A stretch of DNA of 64,000 bases from Xanthomonas bromi (GCF_900092025.1 NZ_FLTX01000041.1:39996-103995), one strand, 5' to 3'; counted from the first letter of the stretch, positions 30,585 through 40,498 are shown. The notes: generated from the sequence alone by a model not told the origin. Made by a program: numbers and translations.

Positions 30585-31787
30585 TCAGGCGATCAGTTGA
30601 ATCCGCAATGCTGCGGCCGCCACACGCGCCTTCTCGCGCGCGCTATCGAGACTGTCCGCACGCGCCAGGGTGACGCCGACACGGCGGTGGCCGTCCACGC
30701 GCGGTTTGCCGAACAGGCGCAGAGCGGTGTCCGGGTCGCGCAGCGCATCGGCCACGTTGTCGAACACCGGCACGCCATTGCCGTGCGCCAGCAACGCGCA
30801 CGAAGCGGAGGGGCCGCTCTGACGGATCATGCCGCCGTCTTCCGCGCCCACCGGTAGGCCAAGAATGGCACGGGCGTGCAGCGCGAATTCGCTCAGGTCC
30901 TGCGACACCAGCGTGACCAGACCGGTGTCGTGCGGGCGCGGCGAGACCTCGCTGAACCACACCTCGTCGCCCTTGACGAACAATTCCACGCCGAACAGGC
31001 CCCAGCCGCCGAGATCATCGGTGATGGCTTTGGCGATCTCCTGCGAGCGCCGCAATGCAGCGGCCGACATCGGCTGCGGCTGCCAGCTTTCGCGGTAGTC
31101 GCCGTCCTGCTGCCAATGGCCAATGGGGTCGCAGTACGAGGTGCCGCCGGCATGTCGCACGGTGAGCAAGGTAATTTCGTAATCGAAATCGATGAAGCCT
31201 TCGACGATGCAGCGGCCGGCACCGGCGCGCCCACCGGTCTGCGCGTATTCCCACGCCGCATCGCTATCGGCTTGGCGACGCAAGGTGCTCTGCCCTTTGC
31301 CCGATGACGACATCACCGGCTTGACCACGCATGGCAACCCCACTGCCGTAATCGCCTCGCGATATTCGGCGGCGGTGTCGACGAAGCGGTATGGCGAGGT
31401 CGGCAGGCCCAGCGTTTCCGCGGCCAGGCGGCGGATGCCTTCGCGGTCCATGGTCAGGCGCGCGGCGCGCGCGGTCGGGATGACTTTCTGCGCCTGCTCG
31501 CGTTCCAGCGCCACCAGGGTTTCGGTATGGATCGCTTCGATCTCCGGCACGATCAGGTGCGGCCGCTCACTGGCGATCAACGCGCGCAGCGCGGCGGGGT
31601 CGAGCATGTCCAGCACGTGCGCGCGATGCGCCACCTGCATCGCCGGCGCATTCGCGTAGCGGTCGGCTGCGATCACTTCCACGCCGAGACGCTGCAGCTC
31701 GATCGCCACTTCCTTGCCCAGTTCGCCCGAGCCCAGCAACAACACGCGGGTGGCAGAAGGCGACAACGGCGTGCCGAGAGTGGTCAT
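30585..31787 (-). CDS. purT: Formate-dependent phosphoribosylglycinamide formyltransferase
   Basis: Catalyses the third step of purine synthesis, using formate and ATP to formylate GAR. The 400-residue protein starts [26 protein letters not shown] and has the ATP-grasp layout: an N-terminal nucleotide-binding segment, [16 protein letters not shown] near residue 150, [16 protein letters not shown], and the metal site [26 protein letters not shown] longer upstream frame is unlike the family. It is divergent from the SPFH operon; the 124-base gap between starts holds the GATATC palindromes. Confidence 0.97.
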   Translation of the reverse strand: MTTLGTPLSPSATRVLLLGSGELGKEVAIELQRLGVEVIAADRYANAPAMQVAHRAHVLDMLDPAALRALIASERPHLIVPEIEAIHTETLVALEREQAQKVIPTARAARLTMDREGIRRLAAETLGLPTSPYRFVDTAAEYREAITAVGLPCVVKPVMSSSGKGQSTLRRQADSDAAWEYAQTGGRAGAGRCIVEGFIDFDYEITLLTVRHAGGTSYCDPIGHWQQDGDYRESWQPQPMSAAALRRSQEIAKAITDDLGGWGLFGVELFVKGDEVWFSEVSPRPHDTGLVTLVSQDLSEFALHARAILGLPVGAEDGGMIRQSGPSASCALLAHGNGVPVFDNVADALRDPDTALRLFGKPRVDGHRRVGVTLARADSLDSAREKARVAAAALRIQLIA

Positions 31788-31861
31788 GAGCGCGGTCCAA
31801 CACGGGAGGGGCAGCCATTCTAACGGCTGTGAACGTCTACGCCGACGGCCAGCCATTGCTT

Positions 31862-31882
31862 ATCTGATATCAGATTGATATC
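31862..31882. promoter_or_regulatory. Tandem GATATC operator-like palindromes
   Basis: A perfect 14-base palindrome, ATCTGATATCAGAT (31862-31875), is followed by a second GATATC (31877-31882). The two GATATC centres are 11 bases, one helical turn, apart. They lie 30-50 bases upstream of the SPFH start and about 75 upstream of the divergent purT start. Such spacing suits tandem binding of a ribbon-helix-helix protein; one is encoded in the operon. Confidence 0.5.
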
Positions 31883-31911
31883 TTTTCACCACTTCACAAG
31901 GATGCACGTTC

Positions 31912-32781
31912 ATGAAAGAGAAGCCGATCGGTTCGTTACCTGGCATTCCCGTCGTTCTCGTCGCAGGCGCCGGCCTTGTCGGTACCGCTTGGGTTGTATT
32001 GACGATGATGGCGGACAACAGCGTCACGCTGGGCGCGTTCATCGCCGCGGTACTGGTCGCGGCGGCATGCATTTTCATGCTGGCCGGGCTCTACACCCTG
32101 GAGCCCAACCAGGCCGCCGTGCTGAGCCTGTTCGGCAAGTACGTCGGCACCGTCAAGGACGCTGGCCTGCGCTGGAATGTGCCGTTCTACGCCAAGCGTC
32201 GCGTCAGCCAGCGCGTGCGCAACTTCGAAAGCGGACGACTCAAGGTCAACGAGTTGGATGGCAGCCCGATCGAGATCGCCGCGGTGATCGTGTGGCAGGT
32301 GCTGGATGCCTCCGAAGCGGTCTACAACGTCGACGACTACGAGAGCTTCGTGCATATCCAGTCCGAAGCAGCACTGCGTGCAATGGCCACCAGCTACCCG
32401 TACGACCAGCACGAAGACGGCCAGATCTCGCTGCGCAGCCACCCGTCCGAAATCAGCGAGCAGCTCAAGCGGCATCTGGACGAGCGCCTGACCCAGGCCG
32501 GCGTGGACGTGATAGAGGCGCGCATCAGCCACCTCGCCTACGCGCCGGAAATCGCCCAGGCCATGCTGCAACGTCAGCAGGCCAATGCGGTGATCGCCGC
32601 ACGCTCGCGCATCGTCGCCGGTGCCGTGGAGATGGTCGAAATGGCGCTGTCCGAACTGCAAAAGAATGGCGTGGTGCAGTTGGACGAAGAGCGCAAGGCG
32701 CATATGGTCAGCAACCTGCTCACCGTGTTGTGTTCTGATCGCGGTACCCAACCGGTGGTCAACGCCGGCTCGTTGTATTGA
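31912..32781 (+). CDS. SPFH/Band 7 domain membrane protein
   Basis: A 289-residue stomatin/prohibitin-like protein. Two hydrophobic segments at residues about 9-30 and 42-62 anchor it in the inner membrane. The SPFH domain follows: [48 protein letters not shown], and the C-terminal helices [29 protein letters not shown]. Such proteins form large membrane rings that organise lipids and proteases. It is the first gene of a four-gene operon with a TM protein, an Arc-like regulator and a DUF4177-like protein; no nfeD gene, the common partner, is present. Confidence 0.88.
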   Translation: MKEKPIGSLPGIPVVLVAGAGLVGTAWVVLTMMADNSVTLGAFIAAVLVAAACIFMLAGLYTLEPNQAAVLSLFGKYVGTVKDAGLRWNVPFYAKRRVSQRVRNFESGRLKVNELDGSPIEIAAVIVWQVLDASEAVYNVDDYESFVHIQSEAALRAMATSYPYDQHEDGQISLRSHPSEISEQLKRHLDERLTQAGVDVIEARISHLAYAPEIAQAMLQRQQANAVIAARSRIVAGAVEMVEMALSELQKNGVVQLDEERKAHMVSNLLTVLCSDRGTQPVVNAGSLY

Positions 32782-32790
32782 GGCAAATCG

Positions 32791-33075
32791 ATGAATGTGA
32801 TGGCGCCCCTGGTGGTCGCGCTTTCCGGCTTGCCCGCGCTGGCCATCGCCGCGTCCATCGGCGCGGACGATGACGACCGCGCACGCGGTCTGGGCCTGCG
32901 CTGGGCGCTGATCAGCCTGGTGATCCTGGTCGGCGCCGCATGCCTGTACTGGGCCGGCGACAACCGTGCGGGCATCTATGCAGTGGTGATCGGCATGATC
33001 ATCGGCGTCAACGTGCTGATCGTGTCGATGGTGATGCACCTGCGCCGGCATGGCAGCCGCAGAGACGGCGAATGA
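32791..33075 (+). CDS. Small membrane protein of the SPFH operon
   Basis: A 94-residue protein with three hydrophobic stretches ([36 protein letters not shown], and [19 protein letters not shown]) separated by charged turns; the short DDDDR motif lies between the first two. I recognise no family. It begins 10 bases after the SPFH stop and overlaps the next start (ATGA), so all four genes are translationally coupled. A partner of the SPFH ring is a plausible inference. Confidence 0.7.
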   Translation: MNVMAPLVVALSGLPALAIAASIGADDDDRARGLGLRWALISLVILVGAACLYWAGDNRAGIYAVVIGMIIGVNVLIVSMVMHLRRHGSRRDGE

Positions 33076-33251
33076 GCGAAAAAAAGGCCTACCCGCTGCG
33101 TATCAACGCCGATGTGTTGGCTGCCGTGCAACGCTGGGCCGACGACGAACTACGCAGCCTCAACGCACAGATCGAATACGTGCTGCGCGATGCGCTGCGC
33201 AAGGCTGGGCGGCTGCCGAAGCCGCATGACGATAAGGAGCAGGACGCATGA
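33072..33251 (+). CDS. Arc-family ribbon-helix-helix DNA-binding protein
   Basis: A 59-residue protein: [19 protein letters not shown] begins a beta strand followed by a helix, a turn (ELRSLNAQ) and a second helix ending in DALRKAGRL. This is the Arc/MetJ ribbon-helix-helix pattern, and [15 protein letters not shown] closely resembles the second helix of Arc-like repressors. Start overlaps the preceding stop, and its stop overlaps the next start. It probably autoregulates the operon through the GATATC sites upstream. Confidence 0.8.
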   Translation: MSEKKAYPLRINADVLAAVQRWADDELRSLNAQIEYVLRDALRKAGRLPKPHDDKEQDA

Positions 33252-33424
33252 GCAAGCGCTGGGAATACCTCACCATCGAGGCCAAGACCAATCTGATGCT
33301 GGGCCTGAAGCTGGAGGACATGCAGGCCGAGCTGAGCAAGCAAGGCAAGCTGGGCTGGGAGCTGGTCAAAATCCTCACTCTGCCGGGCACCAAGCCGCTA
33401 CTGATCTTCAAGCGGGAACTCTGA
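33248..33424 (+). CDS. Small DUF4177-like protein
   Basis: A 58-residue protein. The sequence [11 protein letters not shown]...[13 protein letters not shown] shows the W-E-Y strand and the G-W-E-L-V strand typical of DUF4177 domains, with a helix between. The ATG overlaps the preceding stop (ATGA) and the gene closes the SPFH operon. Its stop at 33422-33424 abuts the decayed hydrolase gene. Function is unknown. Confidence 0.65.
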   Translation: MSKRWEYLTIEAKTNLMLGLKLEDMQAELSKQGKLGWELVKILTLPGTKPLLIFKREL

Positions 33425-34701
33425 TTCGCACTGGCCTGCGTGGTGGTGTCGGCCAGCGCGCTGGCCGCTTCGCCGCAGCAGGCGCTCACCTTATTGATGG
33501 ACCGCCTGCAGGCCGGCGATATCGACGCTGCCGAAACCGCCTTCACTCCTGCGCTGGCTGCAACGCTGCCAAGCGCCAGGCTTGCCGATGCGTGGCATGC
33601 GCTGTCCAGACAGTTTGGCTCCCTGCAAGCGCGTGGGCCAGTCAACGAACGGCAGCAGAACGGGCTGACGCTGATCGAGCAGCGCCTGGAATTCGAGCAT
33701 GGTGCGCTGCTGGCGCACGCTTCGATCGACCGCGACGGGAAGATCGCTGGTCTGCTGCTCACTCCCGCTGCGGCAGCACCGCCGCCACCACCCGCAGCCG
33801 ATGCCGGCTTCGCGGAGCACGCACTGGCGGTGGGCCCGTTGCCGGGCACCCTGGCGCTACCGGCAGGCAAGGGGCCATTTCCGGCGGTGGTGTTGGTGCA
33901 AGGCTCCGGCCCCCAGGACCGCGACGAGACGATCGGGCCGAACCGGCCATTCCTGGATGTGGCCCGCGGCCTGGCCGCGCAGGGAATCGCGGTGCTGCGC
34001 TACGACAAGCGCACCTATGCGTTGCCCGAGAGCTTCGCTGGGCGCATGGATGATGGCTTCACCATGGACGACGAAACCACCAACGACGCAGTCGTCGCCA
34101 TCGCCACACTGGCATGCGCGCCAGGCATCGATCCCAAGCGCATCTCGTGATGGGCCATAGCCAGGGCGGCATGCTCGCCGCCCGTATCGCGCGTCTCTCC
34201 GGCAAGGCGGCCGGGAGTATCCTGTGGGCGGCACCGGCACGTCCGCTACTGGATCTGCTGCTCGATCAGAACCGCTACCTGCTCAGCCTGGAGGGCGCCC
34301 CCTCGGCGCAGGGGCAGGCGCGCCTGGCCGAGATCGAACGGCGCATCGCCAAGGTGCGCGGCGATGGCGCAGTCGCCCGCAGCGATTCGCCGCTGGACAT
34401 GCCGGCCGTCTATTGGCGCACGTTCGACGCCGTCGATCCGGTCGCCGACGTGCGCGCGCTGCACGTGCCCGTGCTGTGGCTGCAGGGCGAACGCGACTTC
34501 CAGGTCACCGCACCCGACTGGCAGCGCTGGCAGCAGGCATTGGGCGAGGACCCACGCGCGACCATGCATCGCTATGCGCAACTCAACCACCTCGGCATCG
34601 TCGGTAGCGGCGTCGCCGACCCGCGCGAGTATGGCCGCGCCGGACATGTCGCCACCGAGCTGATCGCCGACACCGCACAGTGGATTGACGCGCAGCGCTG
34701 A
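33425..34701 (+). pseudogene. Decayed exported alpha/beta hydrolase
   Basis: Two frames together encode a serine hydrolase of about 425 residues. The first part begins without a normal start codon just after the preceding stop; residues FALACVVVSASALAAS look like the end of a signal peptide that has lost its beginning. It continues through an N-terminal DUF3887-like domain and the core fold (FPAVVLVQGSGPQDRDETIG...). At about 34143-34149 one base is missing, ending the first frame with TGA. The second frame carries the nucleophile elbow VMGHSQGG and the later QGERDFQVT and LNHLG segments with the expected Asp and His. Confidence 0.75.
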
Positions 34702-34909
34702 TCGGCCGTAACAGCCTCCCCGCGCTTGTCATGCGGCATAGGCGCCGCAGACGTGGCCACGCTTCGAAGCCGCATTCACCGGCACACGAGCGCCGCTACC
34801 TTCACCCGGGCAGCGGCGGCCAGGTGTGGCGACCCGACGATACCAACGGCGCGCAGCGACGCAGACATGGCGTCTGGCCGCACGCCGCGCTTGGGCCTAC
34901 CCTGTACGC

Positions 34910-35707
34910 ATGCACCCCACTCCTGCCCATCTGCTCAATACCGAATGCATCGAACTGGTGCCGGCCGCGCTGTTGCGCGCGCGCAGCAACGCCGATGCGC
35001 GCCGACTCGCTCAGGCGACCTGGCTGCTGCGACGCAAGCGCGACGGCCGCTATCTCGCCACCGCGACCGCGCACCACGTGCAGCCCCTGGTGCCGCGCCT
35101 GATGCACGAACCCGGCATCCGCGCGGCGCTGGATCGTCTCCACGCACTGCCCGAACGCCGTTGCTGCGTCGATGCCCGGCCGCTTCCATTGAACGCATTG
35201 CACGAGCGCCTGGCCACACTCGGCCTGGATGCAGCGGACTATGCCCGCGCCACCACGCTGTCGATCCATGCCGAACCGGCAACGCTGCATGCCGCCGGGC
35301 ACGATCGCTACCGACGTCCGTTGTGGCTCAGCGCAGGCGCCGCTCGCGCCTGGCGACAGATGCGCAGCGCCGCCGCCCACGACAATGTCTTGCTGGAGGC
35401 GATCTCCGGCTATCGCAGCCACGATTACCAGCTGGGCATTTTCGAACGCAAGTTCGCACGCGGACTGAGCCTGACGCAGATCCTGGCAGTGAACGCGGCG
35501 CCCGGCTTCAGCGAGCATCACAGCGGCGATGCGCTGGATATCGGCACGCCCGGCGAACCGCCGGCAGAAGAATCCTTCGAGGCGACTGCAGCGTTCGCCT
35601 GGTTGCACAGGCATGCCGGCCGGTTCGGCTTCGGCATGAGTTATCCACGCGACAACCCGTACGGCATCGTCTACGAGCCGTGGCATTGGCGCTGGTCGGC
35701 GCTGTAA
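34910..35707 (+). CDS. VanY-like D-alanyl-D-alanine carboxypeptidase (M15 family)
   Basis: A 265-residue peptidase. The zinc and active-site motifs are visible in the C-terminal third: SGYRSHDYQ, then SEHHSGDALDIG with the His and Asp ligands, and YEPWHWRW with the final His. An arm of about 100 residues precedes the domain. No signal peptide is seen from the ATG at 34910, which makes export unclear; earlier in-frame residues do not help. Likely trims D-Ala from cell-wall peptides. The gene stands alone, convergent with the DNA glycosylase gene. Confidence 0.82.
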   Translation: MHPTPAHLLNTECIELVPAALLRARSNADARRLAQATWLLRRKRDGRYLATATAHHVQPLVPRLMHEPGIRAALDRLHALPERRCCVDARPLPLNALHERLATLGLDAADYARATTLSIHAEPATLHAAGHDRYRRPLWLSAGAARAWRQMRSAAAHDNVLLEAISGYRSHDYQLGIFERKFARGLSLTQILAVNAAPGFSEHHSGDALDIGTPGEPPAEESFEATAAFAWLHRHAGRFGFGMSYPRDNPYGIVYEPWHWRWSAL

Positions 35708-35742
35708 GCCACGCCCACCACCGAAACCAGGTCGCGCAGCGG

Positions 35743-36417
35743 CTACTCTTGCGAGCGCGGCGTGGGCACCTTGGCGGCCACGCTGAAGTCGGCGATCTTC
35801 CATAGATAAAACGCGGCGTAGGTGCGGTACGGGCCCCAGCGCTCGCCGCGTGCGGCCAGTTCCTTGGGTGTGGGCATCCGCGCTTGCTTGTCCACGCGCT
35901 GCGCACCTTTACGCACGCCCAGGTCATCGATGGGCAGCAGATCGGGGCGACCCAGGCGGAACATCAGCATCATTTCCACCGTCCAGCGGCCGATGCCGCG
36001 TACCGGCACCAACGCCTCGACGATGGCGTCGTCCTCCATGAAAGCGAGTTTGCGCAGCGAGGGGATTTCACCCAGCGCTTCGCGCCGCGCCAGATCGCGC
36101 AGCGCCAGCGCCTTGTTGCCGGACACGCCGCAGGCACGCAATGCCGCGTCATCGACACGACCGAGCGTGTCGGCATGCAACCGGCTTGCGCCGATCGCCA
36201 CCTCCACCCGCGCCACGATGGTAGACGCAGCCTTCCCGCTAAGCTGCTGGAACAGGATCGCGCGCGCCAGCGCATCCACCGGGTCGAACGGTTTGCGCCA
36301 GCCCGGCTGCGGGGGGATTGGGCCGATGCGCTTCATCCAGGCACCCAGCGCGCGATCGCGCCGGGACAACTGCGCGAATGCATCCTCCACATCGAATCCG
36401 CGGGCGTGGCGCGGCAT
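35743..36417 (-). CDS. DNA-3-methyladenine glycosylase II-like (HhH-GPD)
   Basis: A 224-residue base-excision repair glycosylase. The helix-hairpin-helix is seen in LVPVRGIGRWTVEMMLMF, followed by the catalytic Asp in LLPIDDLGVRKG, the pattern of AlkA-type enzymes. It lacks the N-terminal beta domain of E. coli AlkA and the iron-sulfur cluster of Nth/MutY, matching the short AlkA family. It lies two bases upstream of the DUF423 stop on the same strand, so the two genes form one unit. Confidence 0.88.
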   Translation of the reverse strand: MPRHARGFDVEDAFAQLSRRDRALGAWMKRIGPIPPQPGWRKPFDPVDALARAILFQQLSGKAASTIVARVEVAIGASRLHADTLGRVDDAALRACGVSGNKALALRDLARREALGEIPSLRKLAFMEDDAIVEALVPVRGIGRWTVEMMLMFRLGRPDLLPIDDLGVRKGAQRVDKQARMPTPKELAARGERWGPYRTYAAFYLWKIADFSVAAKVPTPRSQE

Positions 36418-36419
36418 GC

Positions 36420-36791
36420 TCAGCGCCTCAAGGCGCCGAGCGCCAGCACCACCCAACCCAGCATCAGGCCGACTCCACCGACCGGCGCCAGGCTGGTCGG
36501 CCAGTGCAGCAACGCGCCGCCGACCAGGCTACCGGCGAACAGCAAGGTGCCGAGCAAGAGCAGGTACAAACCCACCCGGCCAAGGACACGCGTTTCGGTC
36601 GCGCCCAGCACGGTGAGCACCGCGCCATGGCCGAATGCATACAGCGATGCCAGCTGCAGCCGCGACTGCACCAATGCATCGGCCACGCCGTGCGAGGCGT
36701 AGGCCGAGAGACCGACGGCAATCGCGGCCAACAGGCCGCCGCAGAACGCCAGAAGCGAGGGGTGTTTCTTACGACGATCGAGCAAAGACAT
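36420..36791 (-). CDS. DUF423 family membrane protein
   Basis: A 123-residue protein with four hydrophobic helices. The segment FCGGLLAAIAVGLSAYASHG followed by YAFGHGAVLTVLG and LLLLGTLLFAGSLV matches the DUF423 (YgdD-like) family. Start MSLLDRRKKH is preferred over a 26-residue upstream extension that runs across a terminator. It ends two bases before the DNA glycosylase gene begins. Function is unknown. Confidence 0.82.
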   Translation of the reverse strand: MSLLDRRKKHPSLLAFCGGLLAAIAVGLSAYASHGVADALVQSRLQLASLYAFGHGAVLTVLGATETRVLGRVGLYLLLLGTLLFAGSLVGGALLHWPTSLAPVGGVGLMLGWVVLALGALRR

Positions 36792-36821
36792 GCAGGCAAC
36801 TTCCATGGCAGCGCCGCAGCG

Positions 36822-36854
36822 CAAAAAAAAACGCGCCGCAGGACTGCGGCGCGT
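36822..36854 (-). terminator. Terminator of the SRPBCC gene
   Basis: ACGCGCCGCA and TGCGGCGCGT form a 10-base-pair stem with a GTCC loop; on the minus strand nine or so Ts follow. It sits about 30 bases past the SRPBCC stop and before the DUF423 start. Confidence 0.93.
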
Positions 36855-36887
36855 TTTCGTCTGGATCACGTCATCGTGGTGAGACGA

Positions 36888-38084
36888 TTACTTGATGGCC
36901 CAGTAGACGTCGTACGTACCGTCCTGGGTGAACGACTTGTCCACACCGCCCTTCCAGGCTTCGTACGGACGTTCGGTCACATCCATGCCACTGGTGGCAG
37001 CCCATGCACGCAGCGAGTTACGCACTGCATCCAGACCGGCCATGTGACCTGCATAGGTCGCAAATGCCGAACGATGCGCCGGAACCCGCTGGTACTTCAC
37101 CGGTGCTTCGGACGGGATGTTGAGCTTCAGCTCATCGCCCGTTGCAGCCACCGGCGTTGCATCGACCGGTGCCGCAACAGCGTCGTCCTTCTTCTTGGAA
37201 TCGTCCTTCTTGGCGTCGGCCTTGGCAGTGTCTGCCTTGGCGTCGGTCTTCGGAGCGCCGCCAGCGCGCTTGCGCACCGGCTGCACCACGTCGAACGCAT
37301 ACTTGTCGGACGCGAAGTCGGTGGTCACGATGCGCACCGGACCAACAGCCTCAAGACCATTGGCGTCCATGACGCGCTTGATCCACTCCTGGTCGTCCTT
37401 GATCGACTTCTTGATCGTCTCGTTGTCACGATCGATGTTGCCCGCGGTGACGACCAACAGGTCCTCGGCCGGCACATCGACGATCTTGAGGTCGCTCAAC
37501 ACCGGCTTGCCGTCAAGCTCGGCGCGGTAGTCGAAGTTCGGCACGGTGGCCAATGCGGTCGCCAGACGCGACAGACCCAATTTCAGGTCGTCGCCCACGT
37601 GGCGGCTGACGTACAGGCCGGCGTAACGGCCGAACAGGTTCCAGCCGTACTTTACGCTGTAGTCCTGGGTGATCTTGACGTTCTTGTTGTTCTTGCCGGT
37701 CGGCACCAGGGTGAAATTGGTGACCTTGTCGTAGCCCTTGGTGGGATCTTCGATCGCGATCTCGACACGCTCGTTCTTGACGGTGTTCTTGATTTCCCAG
37801 CTGCCGTTGCCGATATAGCCCTCGGTGGAGCTGTACTCGACGCGTGCACCCTTGCCCTCTTCCGGGCCGGCCAGCTTCAGCTGGATCTTCGGGTCACGCA
37901 GCACGAGCGGGTTCCAATCCTTGAAACGACGGAAGCTGTTCACGGTGTCGTAAACAATCGTCATTCTGCGGTTGGTCTCAACACTCTCGGACATCTGCCG
38001 CTCCGAGGGCAACACCAAGCCCACCACGACAAACAAGCCAGCCACGATCCCCAAGGCGATCAGGAACTCGATAATACGGGTCAT
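36888..38084 (-). CDS. Membrane-anchored SRPBCC (polyketide cyclase-like) protein
   Basis: A 398-residue protein with an N-terminal membrane helix (IIEFLIALGIVAGLFVVVGLVL), followed by an SRPBCC-type domain: a strand-helix beginning VETNRRMTIVYDTVNSFRRFKDWNPLVLRDPK, typical of START-like folds. A second domain of about 100 residues follows, with a Lys/Asp/Ala-rich linker (residues 277-310) separating a final domain similar to GyrI-like effector-binding modules. Likely exposed to the periplasm and able to bind a hydrophobic ligand, which is unknown. Confidence 0.7.
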   Translation of the reverse strand: MTRIIEFLIALGIVAGLFVVVGLVLPSERQMSESVETNRRMTIVYDTVNSFRRFKDWNPLVLRDPKIQLKLAGPEEGKGARVEYSSTEGYIGNGSWEIKNTVKNERVEIAIEDPTKGYDKVTNFTLVPTGKNNKNVKITQDYSVKYGWNLFGRYAGLYVSRHVGDDLKLGLSRLATALATVPNFDYRAELDGKPVLSDLKIVDVPAEDLLVVTAGNIDRDNETIKKSIKDDQEWIKRVMDANGLEAVGPVRIVTTDFASDKYAFDVVQPVRKRAGGAPKTDAKADTAKADAKKDDSKKKDDAVAAPVDATPVAATGDELKLNIPSEAPVKYQRVPAHRSAFATYAGHMAGLDAVRNSLRAWAATSGMDVTERPYEAWKGGVDKSFTQDGTYDVYWAIK

Positions 38085-38431
38085 TCAGGAGGTCTCCGGG
38101 GCCGATCCCACGGCCGGGTTGAGTGAAGCGAAGCCGCCATCCTAGCAGGCTTCGAGAAAGATGTTCAGTTGTGCGACGGATAGCGCGGTCTTGCGGTGTC
38201 ATTCACCGCGCAACGCGGCGCGTGGGGGATGCGCAATCCCAACCTGCACAAGGGTTTGGGCGATGGCGCGCCGCTATCATGCACATCGCACGCTGCGTGC
38301 GTGTGATGCTGTGGTTGCCGTGCGGCATCGCATGGCCCGTCGCGCGGTTCGAACAGCGTTGCGGGATCTGAATGCGATGCCCCCCTGCCGCGGGCGAGCA
38401 CAGCGTCGAGGTCGGCGGCGCCGCGCCAACC
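38085..38431. other. Intergenic region between SRPBCC gene and response regulator
   Basis: This 347-base stretch has only frames without coding character. It must hold the SRPBCC promoter and the 3' end of the two-component operon, but I could not identify a clear promoter or terminator. Confidence 0.4.
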
Positions 38432-39076
38432 TCACACCAACTGCAACTCGAACGCCTTCAGCACCGCGCGGGTGCGGTCGCGCACACCGAGCTTGGAAAG
38501 AATGTTGGAGACGTGGTTCTTGATGGTGCCTTCGGCCACGCCCAGGGAATTGGCGATTTCCTTGTTGGAAAAGCCGCTCGCCATCAGCCGCAGGATCTCG
38601 GTCTCGCGGTCGGTGAGCGGATCGGGCCGGTCCAGGCTGACGAACTCGTTACGCATGTGCTCCAGGCCCGAGAGCAGGCGCTGGGTTACCGCCGGCTGCA
38701 CCAGCGAACCGCCATCGGCCACGGTGCGGATGGCCCCGACCAGCTGTTCCAGCGACACATCCTTGAGCAGGTAGCCCTTGGCACCGGCCTTGAGCCCGGC
38801 CAGCACCAGCTGGTCGTCGTCGAAGGTGGTCAGGATGATGGTCGGCGGCAGCGTGCCGTTGCGCGAGAGCATCTGCAGCGCTTCCAGGCCGGACATCACC
38901 GGCATGCGCATGTCCATCAGCACCACGTCCGGCTGGATCTGCGGAATCTGCTCCACCGCCTGCTTGCCGTCGGAGGCTTCGGCCACCACTTCGATGCCGT
39001 CGTCCAGCGCCAACAACGAGCGGATCCCCTGGCGCACCAGGGTTTGATCGTCGACCAGGCACACACGGATCATCAC
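38432..39076 (-). CDS. NarL/FixJ-family response regulator
   Basis: A 214-residue regulator. The receiver domain starts VCLVDDQTLVRQGIRSLL, with phosphoacceptor Asp in PDVVLMDMRMPVMSG near residue 54 and the conserved Lys in GAKGYLLKD. The C-terminal LuxR-type helix-turn-helix is LTDRETEILRLMASGFSNKEIANSLGVAEGTIKNHVSNILSKL. The start overlaps the histidine kinase stop (ATGA), so the pair is translationally coupled. Targets are unknown. Confidence 0.93.
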   Translation of the reverse strand: MMIRVCLVDDQTLVRQGIRSLLALDDGIEVVAEASDGKQAVEQIPQIQPDVVLMDMRMPVMSGLEALQMLSRNGTLPPTIILTTFDDDQLVLAGLKAGAKGYLLKDVSLEQLVGAIRTVADGGSLVQPAVTQRLLSGLEHMRNEFVSLDRPDPLTDRETEILRLMASGFSNKEIANSLGVAEGTIKNHVSNILSKLGVRDRTRAVLKAFELQLV

Positions 39077-40269
39077 AACACTCCTTGAGTCACGGCTGCC
39101 GGCATCAGTACCGGCGCGCCTGGAACAGCGATGCGCAGGCCGAAGCCGTCACCCCGCCGGGTCTGAATCTCGAGCTGCCCACCATACTGGTTCAGCCGCT
39201 CGCGCATGCCGCGCAGCCCGTTGCCGGGTGCGACCGCATCGGCGCCGTGGCCGTCGTCGCGGGCGTCGATCAGCACCGTATCGGCATCGCGGCGCACCTG
39301 GATCCACAGGTTGCGCGCGCCGGCATGGCGCACCGCATTGGTGATGATTTCCTGGGTGCAGCGCAACAGCACGTGCGCCCGCTCCGGGTCGTCCAGGGTC
39401 AGCGGCTGGGCGATATCCAGGTGGATATCCAGCGACGGCACCTGGGTCACCAGCGGGCGCAGCGCCGCTTCCAGGTCGATGGCGCCGCTGTCGCGCAATT
39501 GGCTGACCGCTTCGCGCACATCGGTGAGCAACAACTTGGCCAGCGTATGTGCCTGGCGCACGTGTTCCTGGGCCTGGCCCTCGGTGATGTGGCCTGCCAC
39601 TTCCAGGTTGAGACTGAGCGCGGTGAGGTGGTGGCCGAGCAGGTCGTGCAGCTCGCGCGCGATGCGGGTGCGCTCGTTGATGCGTGCGCTTTCGGCCAAC
39701 AGCGCGCGGGTGGCGCGCAGCTCGGCGTTGAGCCGGCGCTGTTCTTCGCGCGCATCGGTCTGCTGGCGCGCGACCAGGCTGGTGACGAAGATGAACATCG
39801 AAAAGCCGCCGTACAACAGCGACTGCATCAGCGCCGCGAACAGGGTGAAGTCCGGGCGCAGGTAGTAGAACACCGGCAACACCGCCAGCTGGCTCAGCAC
39901 CAGCCACAGCACGCCCACGCGTAGCGGCAGCAGCCACGGGATCACCCCCGCCGCCACCATCATCAGGATGCTGCCGAGCCCGGTTCCGCTCAGATAGCTC
40001 ACCGCCAGCGCGCAGATGGTGAGCAGCAACAGGATCAGCCGGTCGTACCAGTGCGCGTGACCGCCGCTGTTCAACCCGCGGGTCAGCCAGAAGTAGCTGG
40101 CGCCGAAGCCGATGAAAAACGCCGACATCATCACCGCCTCGGCCACGCTACGGTGGTCGCCCTCTTCGGCGGGTGGCCAGTAGGTGTACACCAACGGCAT
40201 GACGATCATCGCCCAGGTGAACAGGCCGGCGAAGCGCAGGACGCGCGTATGACTGAGGTATCCCAACAT
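39073..40269 (-). CDS. DesK-like sensor histidine kinase
   Basis: A 398-residue kinase with five or six membrane helices in the first 170 residues and no large periplasmic domain, so it likely senses a membrane state. The dimerisation and phosphoacceptor segment RIARELHDLLGHHLTALSLNLEVAGH carries the conserved His of the HisKA_3 family. The ATP-binding part shows TNAVRHAGARNLWIQV and DARDDGHGAD, then GNGLRGMRERLNQYGG. It pairs with the NarL-type regulator overlapping its 3' end. The DesKR membrane-fluidity pair is an architectural analogue only. Confidence 0.9.
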   Translation of the reverse strand: MLGYLSHTRVLRFAGLFTWAMIVMPLVYTYWPPAEEGDHRSVAEAVMMSAFFIGFGASYFWLTRGLNSGGHAHWYDRLILLLLTICALAVSYLSGTGLGSILMMVAAGVIPWLLPLRVGVLWLVLSQLAVLPVFYYLRPDFTLFAALMQSLLYGGFSMFIFVTSLVARQQTDAREEQRRLNAELRATRALLAESARINERTRIARELHDLLGHHLTALSLNLEVAGHITEGQAQEHVRQAHTLAKLLLTDVREAVSQLRDSGAIDLEAALRPLVTQVPSLDIHLDIAQPLTLDDPERAHVLLRCTQEIITNAVRHAGARNLWIQVRRDADTVLIDARDDGHGADAVAPGNGLRGMRERLNQYGGQLEIQTRRGDGFGLRIAVPGAPVLMPAAVTQGVL

Positions 40270-40498
40270 GTCCGCATCTTAGGCGTAAGCGAGCGCGCTG
40301 CCCTCTTGCCGGAAGTCATGCATGCCTGCCGGTGCATGCTTGCGTGCGTGGCGGATGTCGGGGCAGTCCAATGGCACGCCTCAAGGAGGCGATGCACGCC
40401 GGGCGGATCGTGCGCGCCGGGTCGCCGCTTCAGGCCACGCATGTAATAATCCGACGCAGATCCGATTTCGGGTCGACGCGTTACCCCACGGAGTCCCA

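Noticed and set aside
38161..38523. 120-codon plus frame upstream of the response regulator end
   Set aside because: Very Arg/Ala-rich, no start signal, overlaps the regulator gene on the opposite strand.
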